Below, in pieces: positions 1 to 11,370 of a DNA stretch of 64,000 nucleotides. Source of the stretch: Cannabis sativa (taxonomy: Eukaryota > Streptophyta > Magnoliopsida > Rosales > Cannabaceae). The position numbers and the translations under genes are program-made. Below the pieces are notes generated by a model, which had not been told where the DNA came from, did no database searches, and worked only from the letters and a program-made list of their open reading frames with translations. The stretch is from the NCBI RefSeq assembly GCF_029168945.1, contig NC_083606.1, positions 18,936,041 through 19,000,040 of the forward strand, given 5' to 3'. Numbering within the stretch: the first letter of the stretch is position 1; each line of letters opens with the position of its first letter.

Positions 1-426
1 TTTTAAAAATTAAATATGCAATAAAAACTTTATCTTTTAAAATATATCTTACAATCCTTAAAAAAATATGTCTAAATGACTAACATATATTGTAATTTCT
101 CTGAAAAAAAAAACATTTACTATAATTTAACTATAAAAGGTACTTTAATCAATTAATTATGCATTCTGATTACATTTCATGTTTCCTAATAAAGGAAATT
201 TATTAGTATTTTTATAATTCTAAATAGGGTATAGTAAATTTGTTTTAAGATACACATCTATAATTAATTAGGGGTTTTTATATTATTTATTAAATTTAAA
301 ATATGCAAAGTTTTAATATTAAAATATTACTAATTTTTAGTATTATAAAATGTGGCTTACCATTTCTCATAAAAATTATGGAGGAAAAGATAACCAAAAG
401 AAAATTATGAAGGAAGAGGAAAATTA
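1..426. other. AT-rich upstream spacer
   Basis: This stretch is very AT-rich, with homopolymer A and T runs and no open frame of note. I see no gene, transposon end or repeat unit in it. It lies upstream of the glyoxalase-like gene, and the only plausible signals for that gene begin near position 427. Confidence 0.6.
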
Positions 427-593
427 ACGTGTCCGCCATATAGACTATAGTTATAGTAATCTAGTTATGAGTCAGCAAACGTGGAACTTACGTGTAATAA
501 AGAATTAATCACAATCCAAAACCAAAAACAACTTGAAAATTCAGAAATGTCACTGCAGATTATCTGTCAACACTTCTCTCGTCTCTATATAAA
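427..593 (+). promoter_or_regulatory. Promoter of the glyoxalase-like gene: three ACGTG cores and a TATA box
   Basis: A TATATAAA box sits at 586-593, about 195 bases before the ATG at 788, which leaves room for a pyrimidine-rich 5' leader of about 165 bases. Upstream are three ACGTG cores at 427-431, 479-483 and 490-494. ACGTG is the core of ABRE/G-box sites bound by bZIP and bHLH factors, and pairs of such sites are typical of ABA- or stress-responsive plant promoters. That the cluster controls this gene is inferred from position only. Confidence 0.5.
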
Positions 594-787
594 CACTCAA
601 ATCAATACCTTTTCCCAAGTAGAATTCTAATCTCATCAATCTTTTTGTATCCTTTCACTCTTTGAGTTTTCATTAATTCATCCAAACAACCATTTATTGC
701 TCTTCAAACCCTTTTGGTCTCTCTTATTTTACTATCTGAACAGAAGACTTTTTAAGCCTTAATTTGTTTAGACACCAAGAAAGAGAT

Positions 788-1540
788 ATGGTGGAAAGCA
801 GAGGAAATCCTTTGCAACTCAAATCCTTGAATCACATTTCAATAGTTTGTAGATCAGTGAAGAAATCCCTTCATTTTTACAAGTCTGTTCTTGGGTTTTT
901 CCCAATTAGAAGACCCGATTCCTTTAACTTTGATGGTGCATGGTAAGAATTCAAAATTCCATATCAAAAAAAGGTCAAAAAGAAAAACAGAGGAAATGTT
1001 TTCTATTGTTTCCTTATTACAATCATGCATGGCTTTTTGTAATATTTACACATTTCTGGTTGTGATTTATTAGGCTATTCAACTATGGCATTGGGATACA
1101 TCTACTCCAATCTGACGATCCTGACAACATGCCCAAGATTACTGGGATCAACCCCAAGCACAACCACATATCTTTCCAAGTAAATCTCTCCCATTCTCTA
1201 ACATGTTTTTGTATGCATTTTCTTTGGTGAAATGAATACTAAAGTTTTTATTTTTTTCATATTTTGAATTGGCGGGCAGTGTGAGAGCATGTCAACAGTA
1301 GAAAACAAGCTTGAAGAAATGGATATTAAGTATGAGAAAAGGAGAGTAGAAGAAGGAGGTATCTTTGTTGACCAACTTTTCTTCCATGACCCAGATGGAC
1401 TAATGATTGAGATTTGCAACTGTGACAATCTTCCAGTGATTCCATTAACAGAAGAGTCAGTCCAATCATGTTCAAGAATCAGCTGCAATGTAAATCAAAT
1501 GCAACAACAACAACAACAACCAGTCAAAATAAGCCTTTGA
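788..1540 (+). CDS. Glyoxalase I-like (VOC superfamily) protein, three exons
   Basis: Three exons, 788-942, 1074-1179 and 1280-1540, join with GT-AG introns of 131 and 100 bases to give 173 residues. The first junction splits a Trp codon (W52); the second is in phase 0. The protein resembles the short plant lactoylglutathione lyase/glyoxalase-I-like group (Arabidopsis GLYI4/GLYI7 type), recognisable from LNHISIVCRSV (residues 14-24), FNYGIGIHLLQ (54-64), NHISFQCESM (82-91) and FFHDPDGLMIEICNCD (121-136). These are the two beta-alpha-beta-beta-beta halves of one VOC domain; H16, H83 and E131 sit where metal ligands are expected. Members are cytosolic or plasma-membrane associated and linked to methylglyoxal and stress responses, but many lack proven glyoxalase I activity. 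The frame could extend upstream without a stop to a non-ATG codon, so the ATG at 788 is taken as the start. The C-terminal tail (about 145-173) has a Gln run coded by CAA/CAG repeats and looks disordered. It appears intact and is the only clearly functional protein gene here. Confidence 0.9.
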
Positions 1541-2803
1541 ACAACATTATTTGTTTGTGCCATTGTTTTAGCTTTTATCTCACTTCTCATTTTTTTGGAT
1601 GTACCAATTGAGTTTCTCATGTTAATCTTTCTGGATTAGCTCTCCTTGTAAACTGGATATATCTATTTTTGTTTTCATTTTTTGTTCTCGGTCTTTAATT
1701 TTGTTAATGAATTACATTCTAAAAGATTATGAATTTCTACTATTCTAGTACTTAAGACTTACAAATTTGATCCGATTCATTGTAATCAAAATTGTTGGTT
1801 TATTTTGATGATTCTAAAAACATAAAAATCCCATAATTGAACTTCGATTTTTTTTTTTTTTCCTGAAAAAGAAATGAGGAGAAGGAACTTTTCCAGTTTA
1901 CCAAATTGTTTTATGTTTTTAACAACCGTGAATAGGTTAAAATAATATGTATATTAAAATTAATTTAAAAATATAATGAAATCATAACTCGTATTATAAA
2001 ATAAGCTTGGGAATGTTCTATTCGATCACAAAACTAAATTAATGCATAGTTGAACAAAATTACTGGTGGACGCATATATTTTAACACAGATGTAAGACAC
2101 AACAAAGAAAAGTCAACATAAATAGAATTCAAAAGAACTCATTTGATTCAATACAATGCCAGATTAAAAGAAAAAGATTAAAAAAAAATATTCATTTTCG
2201 ACATACAAGTGGGCTTATCTAATCCATTAGTGAGCTGTTGTACTATTTATCGGTGTGTTAGAAAAGTTTTTTTTATTATTTGTTATTTTTTTTTTGAAAT
2301 TTTTATTATTTGTTATTATTTTGCGGTAAAGGTGGATCTTAATTAAAATTAAAAAAAATGGAGTCTCATGATTCTTACCTTATAATAAGGAAAAAAGAAT
2401 TAAAGGTACTATTAAATTGTACATGTCATTGATTTTTCAGAAAGGAACATGTTTTTGAACCTTTGCTTTATATAACAGTAAAGGGTTTATTTAGATTTTA
2501 CACGATTTAAATATTGCACTTCTAATAATTGGAGCCTAGTGTACTATTACATAGCACACTGTTAAATGATCAAATATTTTGACCAATCCACAAGCAAGAA
2601 GGATACACACACAAACATAGATTTAGAATCAAAAAGTTGTATATAAAATGGGTTTGTAATAGTTTTTGCAAAAAATAATAGAAAATGGGTTGTTTAATCA
2701 TTCAAATTTAGTAACAAATTTGAGTAAAAGAGAACTTACCCACTACGAATGAGATGACCATGGACCAATATTGAAGCTTGGAAACTAGAGAAGGGAAAAT
2801 AAA
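1541..2803. other. 3' UTR and AT-rich intergenic DNA
   Basis: The glyoxalase-like transcript should end in the first 150-250 bases, which are T-rich and contain AATGAA-like elements, but I cannot place a cleavage site. The rest is AT-rich with homopolymer runs (for example a T run near 1848-1861) and no coding frame, repeat or transposon end that I recognise. Confidence 0.5.
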
Positions 2804-2896
2804 AGAATTAGGAGCTCCCTTCAGTCCAAAACAAATGGCTCAAGTGTTGTTTAAACATCAAGACAATGTTTTGGGCTGCAGGGAACACCCATTTCT
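2804..2896 (-). ncRNA. Candidate MIR319-family microRNA hairpin
   Basis: Bases 2804-2833 pair with 2867-2896 around a 33-base loop. Of 30 stem positions I count 25 paired (one G-U), five single mismatches and no bulges, which meets usual plant miRNA criteria. On the minus strand the 3' arm (2829 down to 2809) begins TTGGACTGAAGGGAGCTCC and differs from the miR319c mature sequence only at the last base. miR319 normally lies on the 3' arm and represses TCP transcription factor genes (leaf growth, senescence, jasmonate). The opposite arm (plus 2868-2889) is the imperfect partner expected of a star strand. One oddity is that known MIR319/MIR159 precursors usually have a much longer stem-loop, near 180-200 bases, while this one is only 93. 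It could be a shortened or young locus, or an inverted duplication. On the plus strand the 3' arm would carry a poorer match, so minus is preferred. Confidence 0.62.
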
Positions 2897-2985
2897 ACAA
2901 TTTTCACATATAATCATGAAACTCATCATGGAAGAGGGGAAAAATTGAATGTGGAGGCAATATTAAGAAAATTAAGGCTGGTTTG

Positions 2986-2993
2986 CATTTATA
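2986..2993 (-). promoter_or_regulatory. TATA-like box upstream of the MIR319 candidate
   Basis: The minus strand reads TATAAATG here, about 90 bases upstream of the hairpin's 5' base, so transcription could start roughly 60 bases before the hairpin. Further upstream on the same strand (plus 3055-3092) is a GA-rich tract of a kind common in plant core promoters. The fit is good but such words are frequent in AT-rich DNA. Confidence 0.35.
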
Positions 2994-3147
2994 AGAGAAT
3001 AAGCTTTCCCCTAGTTCTGAAAGAGTACTACTTCACAAATCACACAAGAAAGGTGTTCTCTCTTTCTTTTTCTTTTTCCTTTTTCTTCTCAAGTTAAAAG
3101 GAGGTTTTGGCTATTAAGAGCACATGGTCCAAACATCATAAGAGTAT

Positions 3148-3211
3148 GGCTCATGACTGGGTTTGAACCTATTTAATCTGGCTCATGACTGGGTTTGAAC
3201 CTATTTAATCT
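3148..3211. repeat. Perfect 32-bp tandem duplication
   Basis: Two identical 32-base units at 3148-3179 and 3180-3211 lie head to tail, each beginning GGCTCATGACTGG. The unit does not recur elsewhere in the window that I noticed. The lack of differences implies a recent slippage or repair duplication. Confidence 0.9.
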
Positions 3212-5165
3212 TTAAACCAACTAAAGGGTATAAGTATAAATGCATGACAGCAAAAAATGACGAAATGATTGGCAAGAATTCTAAACAGCCCACAATTAAT
3301 AAGGTTGGTCTTTTGCAGAAGAAAGATTATCTTCTGCTACAAACACAGACCTATGTGTATCTGCATTTATACTCAGTTTTGCTTTCATTTCAGTCCTTTT
3401 CCAAAGGGGGTTTAAAACAACCTTTCATCTTTGTGAAAACACAGGAGTTTCTTCCATAGCTTTCATTAAATGATTAATATTGAACCCTTTATTGGTCTAT
3501 GTATGTGACATCTAACAAGACAGACCTCAAACACATAAAAGCAATATTAAATGCAATTTCATGTCAAATTTTGAGTACTTCTTTTGCATGAAAAATGCAA
3601 ATGTAAGGTACGCAACAATAGTTAATAATGTCATTGAGCTTAAACCTTTTTTTGTTTGTGGTCCCTTTTGGGTGTTAGTGATGAGTTATTAATTTTATCT
3701 TACTTGCTTGTAGTCTTTATAGACTTAGAATATAATATTATTGAACCAATACGATGATAAAAGTAAGAGAATTGCTAAAAGTATTATTAGTGTCATTCTC
3801 GATGTGGGTGTCATGTAACTTAAGAAAATAGATTTCAAAAAAATTCACTTACTAATCATAAAGTGTGAATAATATTAGTGTCCAATAGCAATATTGAAAA
3901 AGTAACTGTTGTTATTACTCTATTTCCCTTTAAGGAATACAACTATTTATTCTTGTCTGTCCCATGATTTACCATTATTTGATATGATATGATGGTGAGC
4001 TGGAGTTTCTTTCTATCCAAACATTTATTCCTTCATTTGCCTTACTGGGTTTATATGACCTTGACTCTCCTACTCTTACTAGAATTTAGCTAGTGGACTT
4101 ATCTCAGCTTAGTAAAACATTAAATAAGCAGCATTAAATCTCGTGTCCCTATTCACTTGTTCTATCTATCAAAATATATTGTGACGCATATAAGTTAGAT
4201 ATGTATTATGAAAAGTTATGTGGCCTCTACTTTAAACTATCTATAAATAATATTAAGAATGTAAAAAAATGAATTTACAATTACCCTTAATATAAAATTA
4301 ATATATAAAAAATTTCAATAACTATATCAAATATATATATATAATCATAGTAATTATATTTATTTTTAATCATTAAATCATTATTAAATAAATATTGTTA
4401 TTAGTTTAAAAATTATATCAAAATAACTTGTAACTTAATAGCAATATAATATTTTATTTAAATTAAATTAAATTAATTATAATTATTAATTATTTTTGTA
4501 ATTTGTTATTAAATAAAGTTTTTTTAGTAATTATTTTTTTTCACTTAAATTATTTTAATATTTGACGTAAAGCTCCTTATAATTTGAAATTATAACTACA
4601 ACCTTAATTTAAAATTATTCCATCTATTATTTAGTTTTTATTTAATGACTTATTTAAAAATGTAAATACAAACAAGTTTAAAATCTAACAAAAAAATTAA
4701 AAAAAAATAATTATAAAAGTAATGAAGAATGCTGAGGTGGATTGTACTCTTCTATTTTTTTTATAAGGTGTCATGTTTATATCTCATTTGAATTTTTAAT
4801 TTATAACTTTATTAATTTTAGTTAAGTTTAATGTATTTTTATCTTTTATAATTTTACACATCACGTGTCAATCCAATCTATTTTCTCCTCACCGATTGTT
4901 ATCATCCATCCATAGCTTTCTTTTTAATGTTATTTACCTTAACAGTAAATAAAATTAATAAAAAAATAAATATGTAGACTTCAATTTTCCTTATTTCCTT
5001 TAACTGCTCTCTCAATCTAAATTGCTACTCGTCGACAAAGATTATCCAAGATCAATGCCCACAACAATGCTAGATCACTGAGATCAGGAAGGAATAGATC
5101 CATATATTAATTCTACTTTATCACATACGATATACATATTGTTGCCCTGATTTTTTCCCAAAATA
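3212..5165. other. AT-rich intergenic DNA up to the Tat element
   Basis: No gene, convincing ORF or transposon end is visible. Bases 4240-4730 are extremely AT-rich, with (AT)n-like runs near 4331-4342. The open frame at 3244-3459 has no recognisable domain, no homologous copy in the window and no promoter signs. The last 120 bases before 5166 are the left flank of the large Ty3 element. Confidence 0.5.
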
Positions 5166-5872
5166 TGTGGCCGCTGCTATGTATGACACGTGGACAAAGA
5201 AGACACCTCACCTTGAGATCAGTTAAGGGTTGTATAGAAGAGGCAATAAGTATGATTCGAAGAGTTAGATCCCGGACAAGTGCAAAAGGCACACCTTCTT
5301 CTTCGGGAGTTAAGATATAGTAAGGCACATCCGCGACGAGAGGGACCCATTCGAACAGTCACCTCGCATTAAATGCAGCATGGGGAAAACGTCTAGAAAC
5401 GCCCATAAGAGGACATGTCAGACATCATAAGCCTAATTTAGGGCGATTACACGATAATCAAAGGGGCTGGTGATGGCTCCATTATGAAGAATCACATCAA
5501 TCAAGGAAGGATGAAGGCTAATCTCACCTAACCTCTATGATAACTACTATGTAGGTAATGCATGCCCTATTTTGTATCTTTTGGGAACTTGTACTTATCC
5601 ATAGCTGGCACTCAAAGACAAGTTACCCCTTTTCAACCATTCCCACCAATCTCTATAAATACCCCTGAGAAAAATGAGAAATCGGGTCGAAAAAAGGGAG
5701 AGAGAAAAACACCCCAAGAACATTCTCTATAAAACAAATACTGTCATTAATAATAGAGACTCGTGGACTACGGCTCATTAATGCCCAAACCACGTAAAAA
5801 TCACCTGCATTAACTATCCCAAAGCTCTTATCATTATCTCATTTAATTGGTTATCGAAAACCTCGATCAATA
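5166..5872 (+). repeat. 5' LTR of the Tat element
   Basis: It begins TGTGGCCGCTGC and ends CTCGATCAATA, matching the 3' LTR (ends CTCGGTCAACA) with many substitutions, which shows an old insertion. After it comes TTTTGGTGCTTTCATTGAG (about 5873-5891), the usual start of the internal region in this kind of Ty3 element, where the primer binding site is expected. CTCTATAAATACC at about 5652-5664 is the likely LTR core promoter. Confidence 0.8.
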
Positions 5873-5941
5873 TTTTGGTGCTTTCATTGAGAGATGTGGG
5901 AAGCGTTGTTTGAAAAACGACAATCAAGACTCAAAGCTACG

Positions 5942-7842
5942 ATGGTGGAAACTCAGAACAACACACACCAACCTCGTCCCCCCGAGGATCCTCGGGACCC
6001 AGAAGGTGAAGAGGCTGCTACACAAGTAAATGTGGCCTCTGAGGAATGAGACGAGTTAAATGACGAGGAATACGAAGAGAATCTTTAAGGGTATGATGCT
6101 TATGAGGAGGTAGCTACACTGAGTTACTGGTCCTAAGGCAAAAAGCGACTGATCACGAGGCCGAACTAGCTGCCCAAAAAGAACAGAATAGAAGGATGCA
6201 ATAAATAATGGTTGCCATGCAAAAGGCCATGGAAACAACTTGAATCCACGTGCATCCCAAAGCCGTGCCCGCAGGACTAGAGGAAACACAAGAGGAGTCC
6301 TCGCCAAGCACCCAAAGGCCTAAAACTAGGAGGCCAAGCCCCATATGATATCCTTCCGAGGAAGACCCTAAGAAAAATCCCACTTCGATCCTCGAGAGAA
6401 ACAAAAAGGCTCAAGATCCACAAAACGTCTGCTCAGATTTCCCAAGAGGGAAAGGTCCACAGAGGGGCAAGCTTCCTCAAGGGAGTCTTGGCCCTCAGGA
6501 CCGAGAGGACCGAAAGAGCGTGTTTCTGCACCACGAGCCCGGGGAAAGAGAAAGAAAAGGTCGCCATCCTCCGATTGATTTACGGCAAAAAAATTAACGA
6601 GAAACATGGTGACTTGAGAAACCATCTCAAAAAGAAGAAGCACGCGGTACTAATATCAGGTGATGCCTTAAATAAGGGAATCTTAGCAGAATTGGCGATC
6701 CTCCGCAAAGACATTGCTAGAGTCTCCCAGAGACAAAAAGGGGATGACTCAGACTCTAATTGCGAGGACCGTGAGCCTTGTGCCCGAAACATCTTAGAGG
6801 CAGAACTCCCTAAAAATTTCAAAATGCCCGAAATGGCGACCTACACAGGAGACTCAGACCCATTGACCATCTGTCCCGATTTAACAGGGTAATGACCGTC
6901 ATGAGGGTCCGTAATGACGCAAAGTGTCTATGCTTTCCCCTAACACTGAGCAGATCTGCCAAAGAATGGTTCAAAAAATTGGAGCCAAGATCGGCAGACT
7001 GTTTGAACAAGGTACAAGTGAGTTTCCGATGGTAGTTTGTTGCAGCAAGAAAGATCAACCTCGAGGTCAGTGCCCTAACCAACATTAAAACAACTGCATG
7101 TGGAGACCCTAAAGGACTTCATAAAGAGATTTAAGGAGGAGGCCTCGAAAATAAAGAAGGTGGAAGACGGACAACAGTTGGCCTTGCTTCAGGCTGGGAT
7201 CCGTACGGGAACCCCTTTTTGGAACGAATTGTAGCAGGTTGGAGCAGCCTGCCTCCAAGACTTTTAGAGGAAAGTCTAAAAATACATTAATCTGGAAGAA
7301 ACCCAGATAGTGGATTACAGAGGGTATTACCCGACAGGAGTATCGAGATATGCGCCAGGAGCTCCACCTCCTGCCACTCCCCAAACGAGCGGAATACAGT
7401 TCTCTGCTACCCCAACGTACAACCAGAGCCTCGCCTTAACTCTAGCGTTGTCGCATTTTAATGTGCCTGTAAGAAACCCCTCTGGGGTAAGCGTCCAACT
7501 TTCGTCCCAATCCGCACCAGCTACTAGTATGGCCGGAGCCCAACAAAGCTCCTAGAGCAAGAGATCTTCTAAAGGTAGCACGTGGACTAAGGAGAAAAGG
7601 TAGCGAAGGGGGTATACCCCACAATACACACAGTACACTGAATTAACAGATTCTCAGGAACGTGTGTACTTTGCCACCCGGCAAAATACGCATTACCGGA
7701 AGCCTCCACCCTTGTATAAGGATAGCTCCTAGAGAGACCCCAACAAAAGATTCAACTATCACAACGACAGCGGTCACACCACAATCGAGTGTAAAAACGT
7801 GAAGGACGAAATTGAAAACCTAATTCGATTGGGTCATTTGTA
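5942..7842 (+). pseudogene. gag: gag remnant of the Tat element
   Basis: Starts with ATG at 5942 in an acidic, proline-rich N-terminus that stops after about 35 codons; reading then continues in changing frames. The conserved gag core is seen at about 6785-6870 (AELPKNFKMPEMATYTGDSD), where Ty3 gag has the LPKGFKxPxxxxYDGxxDP signature, and a stop interrupts it at 6890. The nucleocapsid end near 7745-7840 reads FNYHNDSGHTTIEC followed by KNVKDEIENLIRLGHL. It is the zinc knuckle common in Tat elements with the first Cys changed to Tyr. Gag would form the particle and package RNA; this copy cannot. Confidence 0.7.
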
Positions 7843-7845
7843 CGA

Positions 7846-8936
7846 GTGGATCAAGAACAGGCTGTCGCACTTAAACCCAGCCCAAGTGAGAGGCCCCTTA
7901 CATCAAGGAGGAGCCGGGGGTATGCTCGAGGGAAAAGTACCTCCGAGAGGGGTAACTCCTTAGCAGACGCCCGGACTGCCACCCCGGCCAATGGGAGAGT
8001 CGCCATGATCTCTGGCGAGCCTCACATTGGAGGAACCACCAAGAATGAATTGAAGCGCTACGCTGGGGGCCTAAAGCATGACGAAGAGGTATGGGAGGTC
8101 ACTCAACTCCCAACTCAGAGGCCCAGGCTCATGGATCAACCCATTACTTTCACGGAGGAAGATACGAAGCCAATGCATTTCCCTCACCATGACCCCCTAG
8201 TCATAAAAACTCCCATTGCCAATAAGGTAGTGGCTAGGATACTGATGGATAATGGAAGCTTCATGAATCTGTTGTTTAAAGATGCTTTCACGGCCATTGG
8301 GCTCACGGATAGGGACCTTTTGCCCAGCGGATCATAGCTCACGGGATTAAACGGGACAACTCTCATCCCGATGGAAAAGTGAGACTTCCCGTCACCCTGT
8401 GTCCTGACACCCCACAAAGCACCTTCAAATACTGCACCTTTGTTATGGTGGACTTCCCCATCAGCCACAATGCCATCCTCGGCAGGCCGGCTCTAGTCAA
8501 TTTTGGAGCAATTACCTCCATTCGACACTTGTGCCTTAAATTCCCTACTCAGGAGGCCGGAGTAGGAACAGTGAGGTGGAACCAAGGAGAAGCAAGACAA
8601 TGTTACAAGGCTGTAGTACATCTATCAGTTCTGATGGTGCGAAGGGGCAAGGATCCCATGGCAGCAGGACAAGACGAATTGGATCCCCATATTGGATCCG
8701 AAATAACTTTAGAGCCTATGGAGGACATCGAGGAAGTGAGGGTGTGCGACCTCGACCCGTCCAAAATTATCCGCCTAGGAAAAAATCTAGAACCGGAGGG
8801 ACGGAGCAAGATCATAGACACACTAAAGGCGACTACGAATGTCTTTGCATGGTGCCAGGGGGACATGACCGGAATAAGCCCCCATGTAATCACCCATGTT
8901 TTGAACGTCAACCGAGATATGCCTCTGGTGCAATAA
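7846..8936 (+). pseudogene. Aspartic protease region of the Tat polyprotein
   Basis: After the linker the frame reads ITFTEEDTKPMHFPHHDPLV and then ILMDNGSFMNLLFKDAF at about 8236-8286. In intact relatives this is ILxDxGSSxxILF, so the catalytic D-T/S-G triad is D-N-G here. A stop at 8335 and a frame change separate it from the protease C-terminus, which continues at about 8390-8600 with FPISHNAILGRPALVNFGAI, the conserved family segment. The remainder leads into the RT N-terminus and ends in a stop at about 8935. The protease would cleave Gag-Pol; the changes make that unlikely. Confidence 0.7.
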
Positions 8937-9465
8937 AAGAGATGCCCGCTTGACCCAGTAAAGGCTGACACCCTAAAAAATGAAGTGGATAAGTTATTGT
9001 CGAACAACCTTATCCGGGACATGTATTACCCAGAATGGTTGGCCAATCCGGTCTTGTTACCTAAACCAAATGGGACATGGCGGGTCTACATAGACTTTAA
9101 CGATCTTAACAAAGCTTGCCCAAAGGACTGCTTCCCACTCCCCCAGATTGACCAGATGGTGGACGCCACCTCGGTTTTCAAGTTGCTATCCTTTATGGAG
9201 GCCTACTCAGGATACAATCAAATTAAAATGTATATTGGAGATCAAGAATGTACTAGCTTTAGGACCGACAATGGGGTATACTGCTACCTGGTCATGCCCT
9301 TCAGATTAAAGAACGTCAGAGCAACTTACCAATGCATGGTCCTCCTAGGACGGAACATGGAAGTATATGTAGACGACATGTTGGTCAAATCTAGAACGTA
9401 CATGGGCCATGCAGATGACCTCACGAAGTGTTTTGAGGTAGTCCGAAGATATGGGACGAAACTTA
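8937..9465 (+). pseudogene. 5' half of the Tat reverse transcriptase
   Basis: The frame from 8985 gives LLSNNLIRDMYYPEWLANPV, DLNKACPKDCFPLP, FMEAYSGYNQIKM and MEVYVDDMLVKSRTYM, which are RT fingers and palm motifs including the YVDD active site. Compared with relatives, a segment is missing just before the YVDD block (after ATYQCMV), removing part of the palm. The frame ends where the copia element inserted at 9466; RT resumes at 19552 after the target duplication ACTTA. Confidence 0.85.
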
Positions 9466-11354
9466 TGTTGGGTTTTACGCCCTAAATAAAACTCATTTCA
9501 ATATAATCAGATTTACTTATTAATATAGATCAGAAATAACATTTAATGTTGCATGGTTCACATGATTTATTTCATGATTATATGTACATAATGTATAGAT
9601 TCATCTGAAACCCTTTTCACATACTTGATCCTGTTTATTGTGCCGTCAACACATTGGAAAGTATACATGACTATGTGAATAAAGTTTCCTAGATTTATCA
9701 GACATAGGGTTTTACTGATATGATAATCTACAACAGAGTTTACTTGCATTTGGAGAAGTGCTATGTTCTTTCCAGAGCATTGGTTAAAGTAAAGCTCAGG
9801 TTGGATGCATGGAGTATGCATCGGAAGGGACCGACATTCAACTTTGACTTAGATTTATTAAACTTACCGTAATATCTATTCAAGTCAATATCGCCTAGTT
9901 GATCCTAGATCAAATGATCTTAATCCTGTTATGATTAGGCTCAATCTTGAAAGGCTATTCGTGTTCTTTGATTTGTTAGTTAAGCCTACTTTTAGGTCAG
10001 GGTGATACGTACATTTTCGGAACACGGTAGTGCAATTGAGTGGGAGCGCTAGCATAAACATGGAATCTATAGCTTCTATCTGGCGAATAGTAAGCAAAGG
10101 ATGATCTCCTTCGAGCTTGACCAAACGAAAATAAATGGTGGAGATCTCATTTCACATAAGCTGAAATATCATTTATACGGGGTCAAGTGTTTTAAGGATA
10201 AAATACATAGTAGGGTGTTACGGTAATCTAATCCATTTACTGTGTAGATCATTCATATAGAGGATCATTGATCAAATTAGGATTATAACAATGGATAACT
10301 AATGATGTGTCTATATGGTGGAACATATAGAGCATTCTATATACTGAGAGTGCAATTCTAAGTTCTATGCGTGGATTCAACGAAGAATTAATAAGTTAGT
10401 GAATTTTAGTAATAAATTCTTGATCTACTTATTGGAAGCTCGGTTATATAGACCCATGGTCCCCCCACTAGTTGAGATAATATTGCTTGTAAGACTCATG
10501 TAATTGGTTTTGATTAATCAATTATAATTCTCAAATTAGACTATGTCTATTTGTGAATTTTTCACTAAGTAAGGGCGAAATTGTAAAGAAAGAGTTTATA
10601 GGGGCATATTTGTTAATTATGATACTTTGTATGGTTCAATTAATAAATATGATAAATGACAATATTATTTAATAATTATTTATAGTTATTAAATAGTTAG
10701 AATTGGCATTTAAATGGTTGAATTAGAAAATTGGCGTTTTTGAGAAAATCAGATGCAGAAAAGATAAAACTGTAAAATTGCAAAAAGTGAGGCCCAAATC
10801 CACTAGTATAGGGCCAGCCACTTTTGTAGGAAATTTAAACTGATATTTTCATTATTTTAATGCCAAATAATTCAAACCTAACCCTAGTGGAATGCTATAA
10901 ATAGATAGTGAAGGCTTCAGGAAAATTACACTTAAATTTTTTATTTTTCCTTTAGAGAAAAACCTGAGCCTTTCTCTCTCCCTATCTTTAGCTGCCACTT
11001 CTTCTTTCTCTTCCCTCTTGAATTTCGAAATCCTTAGTGTATGAGTAGTGCCCACACACATCAAGTGATACCTCAATCATAGTGAGGAAGATCGTGAAGA
11101 AAGATCATCAGCAAAGGAGTTTCAGCATCAAAGATTCAGAGAAAGAGATCCAGGTTCAGATATTGATAATGCTCTGCTACAGAAAGGAATCAAGGGCTAG
11201 ATATCTGAACGGAAGGAGTCATATTATTCCGCTGCACCCAATGTAAGGTTTCCTAAACTTTATATGTGTTTATCGTTTTAGAAAGTTCATATTTAGGGTG
11301 TTAATAAACATACTTGTGAGTAGATCTAAGATCCTGGTAAAATAATTTCCAACA
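9466..11354 (+). repeat. 5' LTR of copia copy A
   Basis: 1889 bases, TG...CA. The core promoter is TATAAATA at about 10896-10903, followed by a pyrimidine-rich leader. Small minus-strand frames inside recur in every copy of this LTR and are not genes. Confidence 0.93.
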
Positions 11355-11356
11355 AC

Positions 11357-11370
11357 TGGCCTCAGAGCCA
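11357..11370 (+). other. Primer binding site of copia copy A
   Basis: TGGCCTCAGAGCCA lies two bases after the 5' LTR. It matches the tRNA-iMet-complementary TGGTATCAGAGCCA used by plant Ty1 elements except for two bases (CC for TA), so priming in this copy may be impaired. Confidence 0.75.

Noticed and set aside
1198..1488. Minus-strand open frame over the last exon of the glyoxalase-like gene
   Set aside because: It is a shadow of the real exon; the plus strand has splice sites and a recognisable protein.
3244..3459. 71-codon open frame downstream of the tandem duplication
   Set aside because: No domain, no nearby promoter sign, and composition like the surrounding non-coding DNA.
5158..5165. 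Target duplication for the Tat element from the CCAAAATA shared before both LTRs
   Set aside because: It precedes both LTRs rather than flanking the element on both outer sides, so it is LTR or purine-tract sequence, not a duplication.
9567..11076. Small minus-strand open frames within the copia LTR, repeated at 17764-19273, 22842-23057 and 44969-45208
   Set aside because: They recur only because the LTR is repeated, have no domain, change length between copies, and lie antisense to the LTR transcript.
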